A DNA stretch of 64,000 nucleotides, from NCBI RefSeq assembly GCF_002803155.1, contig NZ_NNBP01000006.1, forward strand, positions 1 through 64,000. Direction: 5' to 3'. The position numbers were made by a program, and so were the translations under genes. How positions within the stretch are numbered: the stretch's first letter is position 1; every line of letters begins with the position of its first letter. Origin of the DNA: Streptomyces sp. CB02959. Lineage in GTDB: Bacteria > Actinomycetota > Actinomycetes > Streptomycetales > Streptomycetaceae. The notes beneath the pieces are model-generated. The model saw only the letters and a list, made by a program, of their open reading frames with translations. It was not told where the DNA came from and ran no database searches. Positions 16,197 through 24,905 of this stretch are shown here, piece after piece.

Positions 16197-17315
16197 ATGC
16201 CGTTGAGCGAGACGGAATGGGAACTCGTCACGATGTGGCTGGAGAGGTATCTCCTCGACACCGTCGACCCGCACACCCGACTCGTCCAGTACGGGTTCTC
16301 CGAGGAGTTCATCGGCGCGCTCCCCCTCACCCACGTCAGCGGGGACAACGCCCGGTCGCTGGTGTACGCCTCGCGCCGGACCATCCAGCGGCAGGTGGAG
16401 CTCGTCGAGGTGGTCACCGCGATCGACGAGTTGGTGGTCCGCCCGGAGATCCGGCGGGCCAGGGAGTTCCTGGGCCGCCTGCGCGAGGACGCCCGGGTCC
16501 ACACCACTCAGGACACCTTCCGCACCTGCGTCCTGAAGGGCGGTACGGAGGCGTTCATCGACCGCGAGGACCTGCGGGAGACGCTGCGCCGCTTCCTCGC
16601 CGACCCGGAGAAGTCGGTGCTGCTGGTGGACGGCGAACCGGACAGCGGACGGTCGTACACGTACCACTTCCTGCGCCACGTCGGGCAGCACCACGGGTTC
16701 CGCCCGGCCCGGGTCACGCTGTCGCGCACCTCCACCGCCCGGCAGGTGCTCGCGCGGTTGGCCGAGTTCGTCACCGATGCGCGCACCGGGGCGCAGCCGT
16801 TCGACCCCACCGCGCTCAACGATCCGTTACCGTCGCTCGGCGACGCGGTGCACTGGGTGGTCGGCCGGGCCACCGCCGCCGACGAGCGCTACTGGCTGGT
16901 CCTCGACGAGTGCGACAAGCTCGATCCGCACTCCGATGTCTGGGACTTCATCGGCCAGTTGGCCCTGGCGATCTACGAACACGCCGCCATCCGCGGCGAC
17001 CAGGCACCCCGCCTGGTGCTCCTCGGCTACGGCCGGGCGATGCGCCAACTCCCCTACGACCTGCGGGGCAGCCTGTGCTGGGACACCGCACGGATCGTCG
17101 AACCCCGAGACCTGCGCAGCTTCTTCGACCAGCTCTTCCGCGAGGCGCCGCCCGCCCGCCTCGACGACGCCGACCCCGCGGAGATCTCCGGACTCGTCGA
17201 GGAGGCGGTGACGGAGGTGCTGCACGCCGCGCGGGCCCGGGACGACGACGAGAGCTATATGCGCAGGGTCTGCACGGCGACGGAGAAGGCGATCCATGTC
17301 TTCCGCTCCCTCTGA
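16197..17315 (+). CDS. P-loop ATPase with helical effector-associated-like N-terminus
   Basis: The 372-residue protein begins with a helical domain (about 1-80, MPLSETEWELVTMWLERYL) resembling the effector-associated domains that link parts of bacterial conflict systems. An AAA/STAND-type ATPase follows: Walker A GEPDSGRS at 146-153, with Arg in place of the usual Lys, and Walker B LVLDECDK at 234-241. It lacks C-terminal repeats. ATG 16197 is chosen because conservation-like sequence starts there; ATG 16119 would add 26 residues. Its 3' end overlaps the large NTPase gene by 20 bases, implying coupled translation and a shared complex. Confidence 0.7.
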   Translation: MPLSETEWELVTMWLERYLLDTVDPHTRLVQYGFSEEFIGALPLTHVSGDNARSLVYASRRTIQRQVELVEVVTAIDELVVRPEIRRAREFLGRLREDARVHTTQDTFRTCVLKGGTEAFIDREDLRETLRRFLADPEKSVLLVDGEPDSGRSYTYHFLRHVGQHHGFRPARVTLSRTSTARQVLARLAEFVTDARTGAQPFDPTALNDPLPSLGDAVHWVVGRATAADERYWLVLDECDKLDPHSDVWDFIGQLALAIYEHAAIRGDQAPRLVLLGYGRAMRQLPYDLRGSLCWDTARIVEPRDLRSFFDQLFREAPPARLDDADPAEISGLVEEAVTEVLHAARARDDDESYMRRVCTATEKAIHVFRSL

Positions 17316-20300
17316 CCCCGGCCGCCTCGCCCACTCCCGCCTGCGGGAGGAGTTCGGCGCCCGGCTGCGGCGGGAACTGCGGACGGCGGAGCCGGCCCCT
17401 GAGGCCGTCCCGGACGCCCGCCGGGCCTACCGGGAGGCGGCCTGCCTGCTCGCGTCGTTCGATCCGCGGCGGCTGCGGCTGCCCGGTGAGGACCGCCCGA
17501 CCGGCGGCGCGGTGCTGGCGCTGCTCGACGACTGCACCACGCTGGGCGTCCGGGACCACGCCAGGTGGGCGCTGAAACCCGAGGTCAGGGAGGCCGCGTT
17601 GCGCGGCATGGCCGGGCCGGAGGCGGCCCGGCGCGCCCTGGAGGCCAACCGCGAGCAGTTCCCCGCCGAACCCGGCGGCCCGGAGGCCCTCTGCCTGGCC
17701 TACCTCCAGGGCAACCTGCCGCCGACGGCCGACCGCCCGGCCCGCTGGTCCGCCGACGAACTGGCCGACACCCTCCAGGCGGTGCTCTGGCTCTCCCGGC
17801 TCCCCGGCGTCAGCGGCCTGCCCGACCCCGCCGAGCTCCAGGCGGCACTGGAGCGGGCCAGGCTGCTGGCACCGCTCCGGCGGCTGGTGGCGTCGCCGTT
17901 CCAGGGGCGTTCCGAGGAGCTCCGCCGGCTGCGCGCCTATGTCGACGTGTCCGGGACCGACGCGGGGACGGCACCGGCCGACCGGCCGCGCGGCGCGGAC
18001 TCCGGTGCGGCCTTCGTGCCGCCGCTGGTCGTCCACGGACCGGGCGGCATGGGCAAGAGCACGCTGCTGGCCAAGTTCCTGCTGGAGCACGTGGCCGGGC
18101 CGGCCGGCGGGCCCCCGGGCGGCGGGCCGGGCGCGTTCCCGTTCCCGTTCGCGTACATCGACTTCGAGCGGCCCACCCTCTCCATCCAGGAGCCGGTCAC
18201 CATGATCGCCGAGGCGGCGCGCCAACTCGGCGTGCAGTACCCGGCGTTCCGTGCCGAACTGGACGCGCTGGCGGACGAGTGCCAGCAGGCGGCCGCCACC
18301 CAGCGCGAGGAGCAGGAGCGGTGCGCCCAGCTGCACCGGCTGGCCACCACCCGGGTGCTGGGCCGCAGTTCGTCGCAGGAGTTCCAGCTGCTGGCCACCG
18401 AGCGGGAGACCGGGCTGGTGCGGCGGGTGGCCGACGTCCTGCTCCGCGCGGTGGCCGCGTCCGGTCAGCACGATCCGCCGTTCGTCCTGGCCGTCGACTC
18501 CTTCGAGGCGGCGCAGTACCGCGGCTCCCCGGTGCTGGGCCGGATGTGGGCGATCTGCACCTCGCTCCAGGGCGGCTATCCGCGGTTCCGGATGCTCGTC
18601 TCCGGGCGGGCGCCGGTCGACCACCCGGCCCGTAGCGTGGCGTTGGGCGAGATCGAGCTGCGGGAGCTGGAACGGCCGGCCGCCATCGCCCTGCTGCGCT
18701 CCCTGGGGGTCGACGACCCCGATGTGGCGACGGCGTTGGCCGAGCGGGTCGGCGGGCATCCGCTCAGCCTGCGGCTGGCCGCTCGGGCCGCCACGCTCGC
18801 CGGCGGCGAGTCCGAGCGGACCGGCGACCTGATCCGCAGCCTGCCCGAGCGCCACCAGGAGGTCTTCCACCGGGTCGACCAGATGCTGGTCCAGGGCATC
18901 CTCTACGACCGGATCCTGAGCCATATCGCCAACGAGGACGTGCGGCGGCTGGCGTATCCGGGGCTGGCGCTGCGGGTGATCACCCCCGAGATCATCCGGG
19001 AGGTGCTGGCCGGGCCGTGCGGACTGCCGGTGGCGACCGAGGAGGCGGCGCACCGGCTGTTCGCCGAGCTGAGCCGGCTGGACATGGTCGAGCCGGCCGG
19101 GCCGGCGGCGGTGCGCTACCGCGGCGATGTGCGCGCGATCATGCTGCGGCTGCCCGGCGGGGACCGCACCGAGGTGATGCGCGAGGTCGAGCGGCGGGCG
19201 GTGGCGCACTATGCGGCGCGGGACGGGGTGGAGGCGCGCGCCGAGGAGATCTACCACCGGCTGCGGTTGGACGAGGATCCGCGGTCGGTGGAGGAGCGCT
19301 GGCTGCCCGGCGTGGAACGGTTCCTGGCGGGCGCGCAGCAGGACATGTCGGCGCGGGCCGCGGGGCTGCTGACCGCCCGGCTCGGCGGTGGGGCGCCCGA
19401 GCGGGTGGCGGCGGGCGCCGACCAGGAGGACTGGGAGCGGATCGCGGCCCGCGAGGCGGAGGACCTGTTGGCGCAGGGGTTCGCGGACGCGGCGCTGGCC
19501 CGGCTGGGGCAGCGGCGGCCGTGGACGCCGTGCAGCCCGCTGCACTCCCTGATGGCGGACGCCCTCAACCGGCTCGGGCGGCGCGACGAGGCCCGGCGGG
19601 CGGTGGCGGACGCCGTCGGGCAGGCGGAGCGGGCGGGGTGCGCCGAGCGGCGGCTGGAGCTGCTGCTGCTCGCCGCGCGGCTGGCCGAGGAGGCCGGCGA
19701 TCTGGCGGACGCGGACCGTCGGTTGCGGGTGGCGGAGGACGTCGCGGTCGGCCTCGGGCAGGACCTCGAAGCGATGGGCGCCCGGCTGGCGCGGGCCCGG
19801 CTGCCGGCCGGCACCGGCGACACCGCCCGCTCCGGTGTCCAAGCCGGCCATCAACTCGCCACCCAGTTGCGGGAGTTGCCCGACCGGGTGCTGGCCGATC
19901 AGCCGGCGCTGGTCCGTGCGGTCGCCTCGCAGATCTACGGCCAGGACCCCGGGGCGCTCACCCACGCCCTGGACGTCGTGGGACTGCCGACGGACGACGG
20001 GACGCTGGACACGCTGGGCGCCGCGATGTGCCGGGCGACCCGCCGGCAGCCGGCGCTGCTGGGGTCGGTGATGGAGATCCTGGACGATGCCGCGGGGCCG
20101 TCGGGGCCACCCCCGTGGGCCGGACCGGCGGCGCACCCCGCGCCGGCCCCGACGCCTCCGTGCCCGCCCCCGCCCCGGCCGGACCCCGGGACGGCGGCAG
20201 GGGCCGGCGCAGGCACGGAGGCAGGCGCCGCGGCCCCCGCCCGCCCCGCCCCGGAACCGGCCTCCCACCCCACCGGCATCGCGGGCATCCTGCGCCTGGC

Positions 20301-20502
20301 ACGCGACCGCGGCACCCTCGACGCGCTCGCCCGCCGGCTGCTGTCCGTCCCCGACCGCAGCGGCGAGCTGGTGTCCGGGGTGGCCGCGGCGATGGGCGTG
20401 GGCACCCGCGGCCGGACGACGCCGCAGGAGGTCGCGGCACCACGGGCCGGGCGCCACCGGCCGGACGAAGGGAGCGGCCCGGCCGGGCCTGACCACCGAT
20501 GA
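17296..20502 (+). CDS. Large STAND-type NTPase with helical repeats
   Basis: The 1068-residue protein has a helical N-terminus (1-210), a NACHT/STAND-like NTPase with Walker A GPGGMGKST at 248-256 and Walker B FVLAVDSFE at 396-404, an Arg-rich sensor region (VSGRAPV), a winged-helix-like segment, and a long TPR-like C-terminal array (about 640-930) with paired helices such as ADALNRLGRRDEARRAVADA. The tail carries two copies of a short helical module (GTLDTLGAAM... and GTLDALARRL...) separated by a Pro/Ala-rich linker. STAND proteins act as signal-triggered switches that oligomerise. It overlaps the preceding gene by 20 bases and the protease gene by 4 (ATGA). GGAGAAGG precedes the start. Confidence 0.85.
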   Translation: MSSAPSDPGRLAHSRLREEFGARLRRELRTAEPAPEAVPDARRAYREAACLLASFDPRRLRLPGEDRPTGGAVLALLDDCTTLGVRDHARWALKPEVREAALRGMAGPEAARRALEANREQFPAEPGGPEALCLAYLQGNLPPTADRPARWSADELADTLQAVLWLSRLPGVSGLPDPAELQAALERARLLAPLRRLVASPFQGRSEELRRLRAYVDVSGTDAGTAPADRPRGADSGAAFVPPLVVHGPGGMGKSTLLAKFLLEHVAGPAGGPPGGGPGAFPFPFAYIDFERPTLSIQEPVTMIAEAARQLGVQYPAFRAELDALADECQQAAATQREEQERCAQLHRLATTRVLGRSSSQEFQLLATERETGLVRRVADVLLRAVAASGQHDPPFVLAVDSFEAAQYRGSPVLGRMWAICTSLQGGYPRFRMLVSGRAPVDHPARSVALGEIELRELERPAAIALLRSLGVDDPDVATALAERVGGHPLSLRLAARAATLAGGESERTGDLIRSLPERHQEVFHRVDQMLVQGILYDRILSHIANEDVRRLAYPGLALRVITPEIIREVLAGPCGLPVATEEAAHRLFAELSRLDMVEPAGPAAVRYRGDVRAIMLRLPGGDRTEVMREVERRAVAHYAARDGVEARAEEIYHRLRLDEDPRSVEERWLPGVERFLAGAQQDMSARAAGLLTARLGGGAPERVAAGADQEDWERIAAREAEDLLAQGFADAALARLGQRRPWTPCSPLHSLMADALNRLGRRDEARRAVADAVGQAERAGCAERRLELLLLAARLAEEAGDLADADRRLRVAEDVAVGLGQDLEAMGARLARARLPAGTGDTARSGVQAGHQLATQLRELPDRVLADQPALVRAVASQIYGQDPGALTHALDVVGLPTDDGTLDTLGAAMCRATRRQPALLGSVMEILDDAAGPSGPPPWAGPAAHPAPAPTPPCPPPPRPDPGTAAGAGAGTEAGAAAPARPAPEPASHPTGIAGILRLARDRGTLDALARRLLSVPDRSGELVSGVAAAMGVGTRGRTTPQEVAAPRAGRHRPDEGSGPAGPDHR

Positions 20503-21647
20503 CCTGCTACCTCTCCCAGGACGAGATCCTCCGCCTGCGGGACGCCGCACTGGAGAGCGGGCTGACCGACCCCACCGTGCGCCCGCTGCTGCTCGACGGC
20601 ATCATGCCCAAGTACCGCGGCACCCTGCCGATGCTGGCCGCGCCGATGCGCCAACTCCACTCCGACCTGGCCCAGATGAACCAGGTGGAACGCCTGGTGG
20701 ACGGTTCGGTCCCGCTGGAGATCTGGCTGCGCAACGCGGTGGCGCAGACCACCGAGGCCGAGCCGCTGAAGGTCTTCCAGCGCGCCCTGGACGAGGTGGC
20801 CCGGCACGCCGGCGGCGAACCCGACGTCCTGGCCGACCGCCCGGCCCCCGAGCTCAAGGAGCAGATCGTCCACCGCGACGACACCGTGCCCATCGGCTTC
20901 CTGCGCGGCGGCGACCTGGCCGGCACCGCGGTCGCCCGGCTCAAGGTGCCGCCGTACGAGGACGGCGCCCCGCTCCAGCCGAACGGCTTCCCGCACGCCG
21001 GCACCGGCTGGCTGATCGCCCCCACCCTCCTGATGACCAACCACCACGTGGTCAACGCCCGCACCGGGACCGGCGCCGAACGGCCCCTGGCGGCCCCCGA
21101 GGACCTGCGACTGCAGGCCCGGCACACCCGCGCCCGGTTCGGTTACGACAACGACTCCGGCGACCCCGACGACACCGGCGTGGAGGAGGCCGAGGTCACC
21201 GAACTCGCCGCTGCCGACGAGGAGTTGGACTACGCGGTGCTGCGGCTGTCCGCGCCGCCCGACCGTCCGGTGCTGAAGCTGGCCCGGCGGCCGCTGAGGG
21301 TCGCCGACGGCGACTACGTGGCGGTCAACATCATCCAGCACCCCGGCGGCCAGCCCAAGCGGGTGGCGTTGCGCAACAACCTGGTCTACGAGGCGGACGA
21401 GAACGACGTCCGCTATTTCACCGACACCCGCGGCGGCTCCTCCGGCTCCCCGGTCCTCACCGACGACTGGCGGGTGGTGGCCCTGCACCGGGGGACCCGG
21501 CGGGTGGAGGACGTGATGTTCCAGGGGCGGACGACCGCGTTCGTCAACGTCGGCACCCAGATGACCAGCGTGCTGCATCACCTGGAGACCCATGCCCCGG
21601 ACGTCCACGCCGAGATCACCGCGGCGCAAGGCGGCGGAGGGGGCTGA
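20499..21647 (+). CDS. Effector-associated-domain trypsin-like protease
   Basis: The 382-residue protein has no signal peptide. Residues about 1-85 (YLSQDEILRLRDAAL, then MNQVERLVDGSVPLEIWL) form a helical adaptor like effector-associated domains. Residues about 130-365 are a trypsin-like protease: His183 in TNHHV, Asp244 in LDYAVL and Ser315 in GGSSGSP. A cytoplasmic protease fused to such an adaptor is the hallmark of NTP-dependent conflict systems in multicellular bacteria. The ATGA overlap with the STAND gene implies that NTPase is its regulator, probably holding or releasing protease activity; this is inference. Confidence 0.85.
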   Translation: MTCYLSQDEILRLRDAALESGLTDPTVRPLLLDGIMPKYRGTLPMLAAPMRQLHSDLAQMNQVERLVDGSVPLEIWLRNAVAQTTEAEPLKVFQRALDEVARHAGGEPDVLADRPAPELKEQIVHRDDTVPIGFLRGGDLAGTAVARLKVPPYEDGAPLQPNGFPHAGTGWLIAPTLLMTNHHVVNARTGTGAERPLAAPEDLRLQARHTRARFGYDNDSGDPDDTGVEEAEVTELAAADEELDYAVLRLSAPPDRPVLKLARRPLRVADGDYVAVNIIQHPGGQPKRVALRNNLVYEADENDVRYFTDTRGGSSGSPVLTDDWRVVALHRGTRRVEDVMFQGRTTAFVNVGTQMTSVLHHLETHAPDVHAEITAAQGGGGG

Positions 21648-21699
21648 GCCGGCCGACGGGCCGCCGCACGGCCCCGCCGACCCGACCGAGGAGGACGAG

Positions 21700-22770
21700 A
21701 TGGACAAGCGGAGCCGATCACCGGTGGCGACCGGGCCCGAGCGGGTCTTCTCCGATCTGCGCGCGGTGGCGGCGCGGGTGCGGGACCAACTGTCCTGGGA
21801 GGAGCCGGAGTCCGCCGTGGCACTGCCCGCGGCGGAGCTGCCGGCCGGGCAGATCTCGCAGTACGCCCGGCAGGAGCGCACCCGGGTGCTGTCGGCCGGC
21901 GCCGGCGGCCTGGAGAAGCTCGCCGAGGGACGGGCCGACGAGATCAGCGACGACGAGTCGTTCGGGATGGAGGCGATCGTCCTGCTGGAAGGGCGCCCGG
22001 CCATCCTCGTCCGGCACCAGGACTTCGCGCCGCAGCAGGGCGACTGGGCGGTGCTGGACGCCCACCGTGAGGCGATCCGGGAGTCCCTGGCCCGGGTCGG
22101 CCGGGTGGAGGTCTCCGGTCACCTCAGCCTGGACTGGCTGGGGACGGGGTTCCTGGTCGGGCCGGAGACGGTGATGACCAATCGCCATGTGGCGGTGGAG
22201 TTCGCCCGGAGCGCGGGCGAGGACTGGGCCTTCCAGCAGGGGCTGGGCGCCGCCCTCGACCTGGGCGAGGAGTACGGATCCGGTCCGGAGCCCGCCGACG
22301 GCGGACCGTCGTACGAGGTCACCGAGGTCCTGGGGATCCACCAGGACGTCGATCTGGCGCTGCTGCGGATCGCCCCGTACCTCGGCGGCAGTGCGCTGCC
22401 CGCTCCCCTGGCGATCGCGGCGGACGCGCCCCCGGACGTGCCGGGGCACCCGGTGTACTGCGTCGGCTATCCGGCCTGGGACGGGCGCCGCAACGAACCG
22501 GAGTCCATGCGCCGGATCTTCATGGACGTCTACAACGTCAAGCGGCTCCAGCCGGGGACGACCACCGGCCTGGAGCCGGAGGGGAACGTACTGCGCCACG
22601 ACTGCTCCACCCTGGGCGGCAACAGCGGCTCACCGGTCATCGACCTCACCGACCACCGCGTCCTCGGCCTGCACTTCGGCGGCCGGTACGGCCTGGGCAA
22701 CTACGCCGTCCCGCTGTGGCAGTTGGTGGCGGACCCGCTGCTGGTCCGCGGGGAGGTCAACTTCGTATGA
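21700..22770 (+). CDS. Second cytoplasmic trypsin-like protease
   Basis: The 356-residue protein starts at ATG 21700 after GAGGAGGA (strong site). A helical N-terminus of about 130 residues contains FSDLRAVAARVRDQL and a segment GMEAIVLLEGRPAILVR. The protease domain follows: His163 in TNRHV, Asp218 in QDVDLALLR and Ser309 in GGNSGSP. It is not a duplicate of the upstream protease: the N-terminal region differs and the protease domain is closer to the signal-peptide-free type linked to conflict modules. It lies 52 bases after the first protease and overlaps the lipoprotein gene by 4 bases. Confidence 0.8.
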   Translation: MDKRSRSPVATGPERVFSDLRAVAARVRDQLSWEEPESAVALPAAELPAGQISQYARQERTRVLSAGAGGLEKLAEGRADEISDDESFGMEAIVLLEGRPAILVRHQDFAPQQGDWAVLDAHREAIRESLARVGRVEVSGHLSLDWLGTGFLVGPETVMTNRHVAVEFARSAGEDWAFQQGLGAALDLGEEYGSGPEPADGGPSYEVTEVLGIHQDVDLALLRIAPYLGGSALPAPLAIAADAPPDVPGHPVYCVGYPAWDGRRNEPESMRRIFMDVYNVKRLQPGTTTGLEPEGNVLRHDCSTLGGNSGSPVIDLTDHRVLGLHFGGRYGLGNYAVPLWQLVADPLLVRGEVNFV

Positions 22771-23774
22771 GCGTTCTCGGGGAAGGTGCGGACGGGGTGC
22801 GGGGCGGGGCGCGGCCCGGCCGGCGGGCCCTGCTCAAGGCGGCGCCGGCCGTCCTGTTGGGGGTCGCGGGGTGTGCGGGCGGGGGCTCCGCGGGGGCGCC
22901 GCCGACGGCCCGGCCGGGGTCGACGGCGACGGGGCCGGTGTCCCGGTTGCCGGATGTCGGGGTGTGGCGGCCGAGCCCCGGGGACGTGCGGCCGGAGGTG
23001 AAGGAGCGGGCCGTGGAGCTGGTCCGGGCGATCGGGGCGTGGCCGGCCGGGGAGCGGGGCGCGGCGCGGGCGCGGGTCGGGGCGCTGAGGCTGGCACCGT
23101 CGCTGGTCGACCAGGCGGGGCCGCTGCGGCCCGCGGGCGCGGAGGCGGTCCTGGAGGTGGTGGTCGCCCAGTACGGGGGGATCCTGGCGGACACGGCGAG
23201 TGTGCTGGTGGTGTGCCGGCAGTGGGTGCGGCGGGACGACGGGGCGGTGGTGGCGGGCGGGACGACGGTCGACGTCCGGCTGCGCCGGGCGCGGCCGCGG
23301 TGGGAGGTGACGGCGCTGCATCCGGCGGCACTCGGGGCGCCGTCGGCGGCGCCGGGCGAGGCGGCGCGGCGGGTGCTGGCGGCGGGGCCGGCGATCGAGC
23401 TGCCGCCGGCGGCCGCGGCGGACGTGCGCAGCGGTGCGGTGCACACCAGCGTGCTGGAAGCGCTGCTGGAGCTGGCGCGGAAGCACCGGTTGGGGGTGAG
23501 CGTGGTGCGGTCCGGGCATCCGCTGAAGGTGTTCGGGACCGACCGGCCCAGCGACCATCCGCGGGGGCGGGCGGTCGACGTGTGGCGGATCGACGGGCGG
23601 GCGGTGGTCGATCCGGCGACGCCGCGGCGGCTGGTCGAGTCGTTGATGCGCGCGGCGGCGGCAGCCGGGTCGTACAACGTCGGCGGGCCGTACCTGCTGT
23701 CGGGCGGGACGGCCGGCCAGTTCTTCTCGGACGACACCCACCGGGACCACGTGCACATGGGTTTCGGCACCTGA
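22767..23774 (+). CDS. Tat-type lipoprotein with LAS/M15-like peptidase domain
   Basis: Residues 17-36 read GRRALLKAAPAVLLGVAGC, a twin-arginine motif followed by a lipobox Cys, so the product is exported and lipid-anchored. The C-terminal domain has the LAS metallopeptidase metal pattern: His264 in SDHPRGRAVD, Asp271 and the His-x-His end HRDHVHMGF (His328, His330). Members cleave D-Ala peptides or act as cell-wall hydrolases. ATGA overlap with the second protease places it in the same operon, which is odd for an otherwise cytoplasmic set. Substrate unknown. Confidence 0.75.
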   Translation: MSVLGEGADGVRGGARPGRRALLKAAPAVLLGVAGCAGGGSAGAPPTARPGSTATGPVSRLPDVGVWRPSPGDVRPEVKERAVELVRAIGAWPAGERGAARARVGALRLAPSLVDQAGPLRPAGAEAVLEVVVAQYGGILADTASVLVVCRQWVRRDDGAVVAGGTTVDVRLRRARPRWEVTALHPAALGAPSAAPGEAARRVLAAGPAIELPPAAAADVRSGAVHTSVLEALLELARKHRLGVSVVRSGHPLKVFGTDRPSDHPRGRAVDVWRIDGRAVVDPATPRRLVESLMRAAAAAGSYNVGGPYLLSGGTAGQFFSDDTHRDHVHMGFGT

Positions 23775-23787
23775 TCCCGGCGGAGTT

Positions 23788-23812
23788 CACGTCTGCGACA
23801 TCTGCTGACGTG
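23788..23812. terminator. Short inverted repeat between convergent genes
   Basis: CACGTC (23788-23793) pairs with GACGTG (23807-23812) across a 13-base loop. It lies between the lipoprotein and ABC binding-protein stops, so it could end both. The stem is short. Confidence 0.35.
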
Positions 23813-23815
23813 CCG

Positions 23816-24850
23816 TCACTTCTTGACGAACTCGGTGGTGTAGGTCTTCTTCAGGTCGATGGTGGCGTTCTTGAGGGTGGGGTTGAACGCCTTGAGGACG
23901 CGTTCGACGGTGGCGGGGCCGTCGGCCGGCATCACCCCGTCCTTGGTGAACATCGGCAGGGTGTCCTTGATGGCCTGGACGTAGAGCTCCTTGCCGCCCT
24001 GCGCGTAGTCCGCGGGCATCTTCGCCGCGATCTGCTCGGGGGTGTGGGTGGACATCCACTTCAGGGTCTTGACGAAGGCGTTGGCGAGCTTCTGGACGGT
24101 GTCCTTGTGGCTGTTCACCCAGTCGGTGTTCATGTAGAGGCTGGAGGACGGGTAGAGGCCGCCCAGCGCCTCCTTGGAGCCCTCGGGGGTGCGCATGTCG
24201 ACGAGCACCTTGCCGATCTTCTTGTTGACGACCTGGGCGACGGTCGGGTCGGTCGTCATTCCGCCCTGGATGGAGCCCTGCTGCAGCGCGGAGAGGAAGG
24301 TCTGGCCGGCGCCGACCGCGACCGGGGTGAACTCGTTGACCTGGACGCCGTTCTTGACCGCCAGGTACTTGGTGAGGAAGTCGGTGGACGAGCCCAGCCC
24401 GGTGACGCCCAGCTTCTTGCCCTTGAAGTCCTTCGCCGAGGTCAGCTCGGACGCGGCCTGGTTGGAGACCACCTCCACCTCGCCGGGCGCGTGGGCGAAC
24501 TGCACCACCGATTCGACCTGCTTGTTCTTGGCCTGGAGGTCGAGGGTGTGGTCGTAGAAGCCGACGACGCCCTGGACGTCGCCGGAGACCAGGGAGGTGG
24601 TGGCCTGGACTCCGGCGGGTTCGGTGAGCAGGGTGACGTCCAGGCCCTCGGCCTTGAAGTAGCCGAGCTGCTGGGTGAGTCGGGCCGGCAGGTAGATGAC
24701 CTTGTCCAGGCCGCCCACCATGATCTGGATCTTGCCGTCCTTGGCGTCCGCGGACGAGCCGCCGGTGGAACCGCCGCCGCAGGCGGTGAGGCCGGTCAGG
24801 GCGAGCGCGGTGGCGGCGACCGCGGCCGAGATCTTGAGTGGGGTGCGCAT
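23816..24850 (-). CDS. ABC importer substrate-binding lipoprotein (NMT1/SsuA-like)
   Basis: The 344-residue lipoprotein has signal and lipobox (LTGLTAC at about residue 24) and an NMT1/THI5-like periplasmic-binding fold, with residues such as LGVTGLGSSTDF and GMTTDPTVAQ typical of nitrate/sulfonate/thiamine-precursor binders. It is exported and anchored outside the membrane. ATG 24850 is chosen over GTG 24856 because AAGGA is at the right distance. It is the first listed but last transcribed gene of an ATPase-permease-binding-protein operon. The substrate is not fixed by sequence. Confidence 0.85.
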   Translation of the reverse strand: MRTPLKISAAVAATALALTGLTACGGGSTGGSSADAKDGKIQIMVGGLDKVIYLPARLTQQLGYFKAEGLDVTLLTEPAGVQATTSLVSGDVQGVVGFYDHTLDLQAKNKQVESVVQFAHAPGEVEVVSNQAASELTSAKDFKGKKLGVTGLGSSTDFLTKYLAVKNGVQVNEFTPVAVGAGQTFLSALQQGSIQGGMTTDPTVAQVVNKKIGKVLVDMRTPEGSKEALGGLYPSSSLYMNTDWVNSHKDTVQKLANAFVKTLKWMSTHTPEQIAAKMPADYAQGGKELYVQAIKDTLPMFTKDGVMPADGPATVERVLKAFNPTLKNATIDLKKTYTTEFVKK

Positions 24851-24905
24851 GGTCACGTCCTTGTGAGGTGAGGCGGTGCGGGTGTGGTGGGGGGCGGCGG
24901 CAAGG

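Noticed and set aside
16948..20550. A 1200-codon minus-strand open frame
   Set aside because: It runs antisense to the STAND gene, which has clear Walker motifs on the plus strand. Such mirror frames are expected in high-GC DNA.
15086..23774. Interpretation as a secondary-metabolite cluster
   Set aside because: No synthase, tailoring or transporter genes are present; NTPase and protease content fits a conflict system instead.
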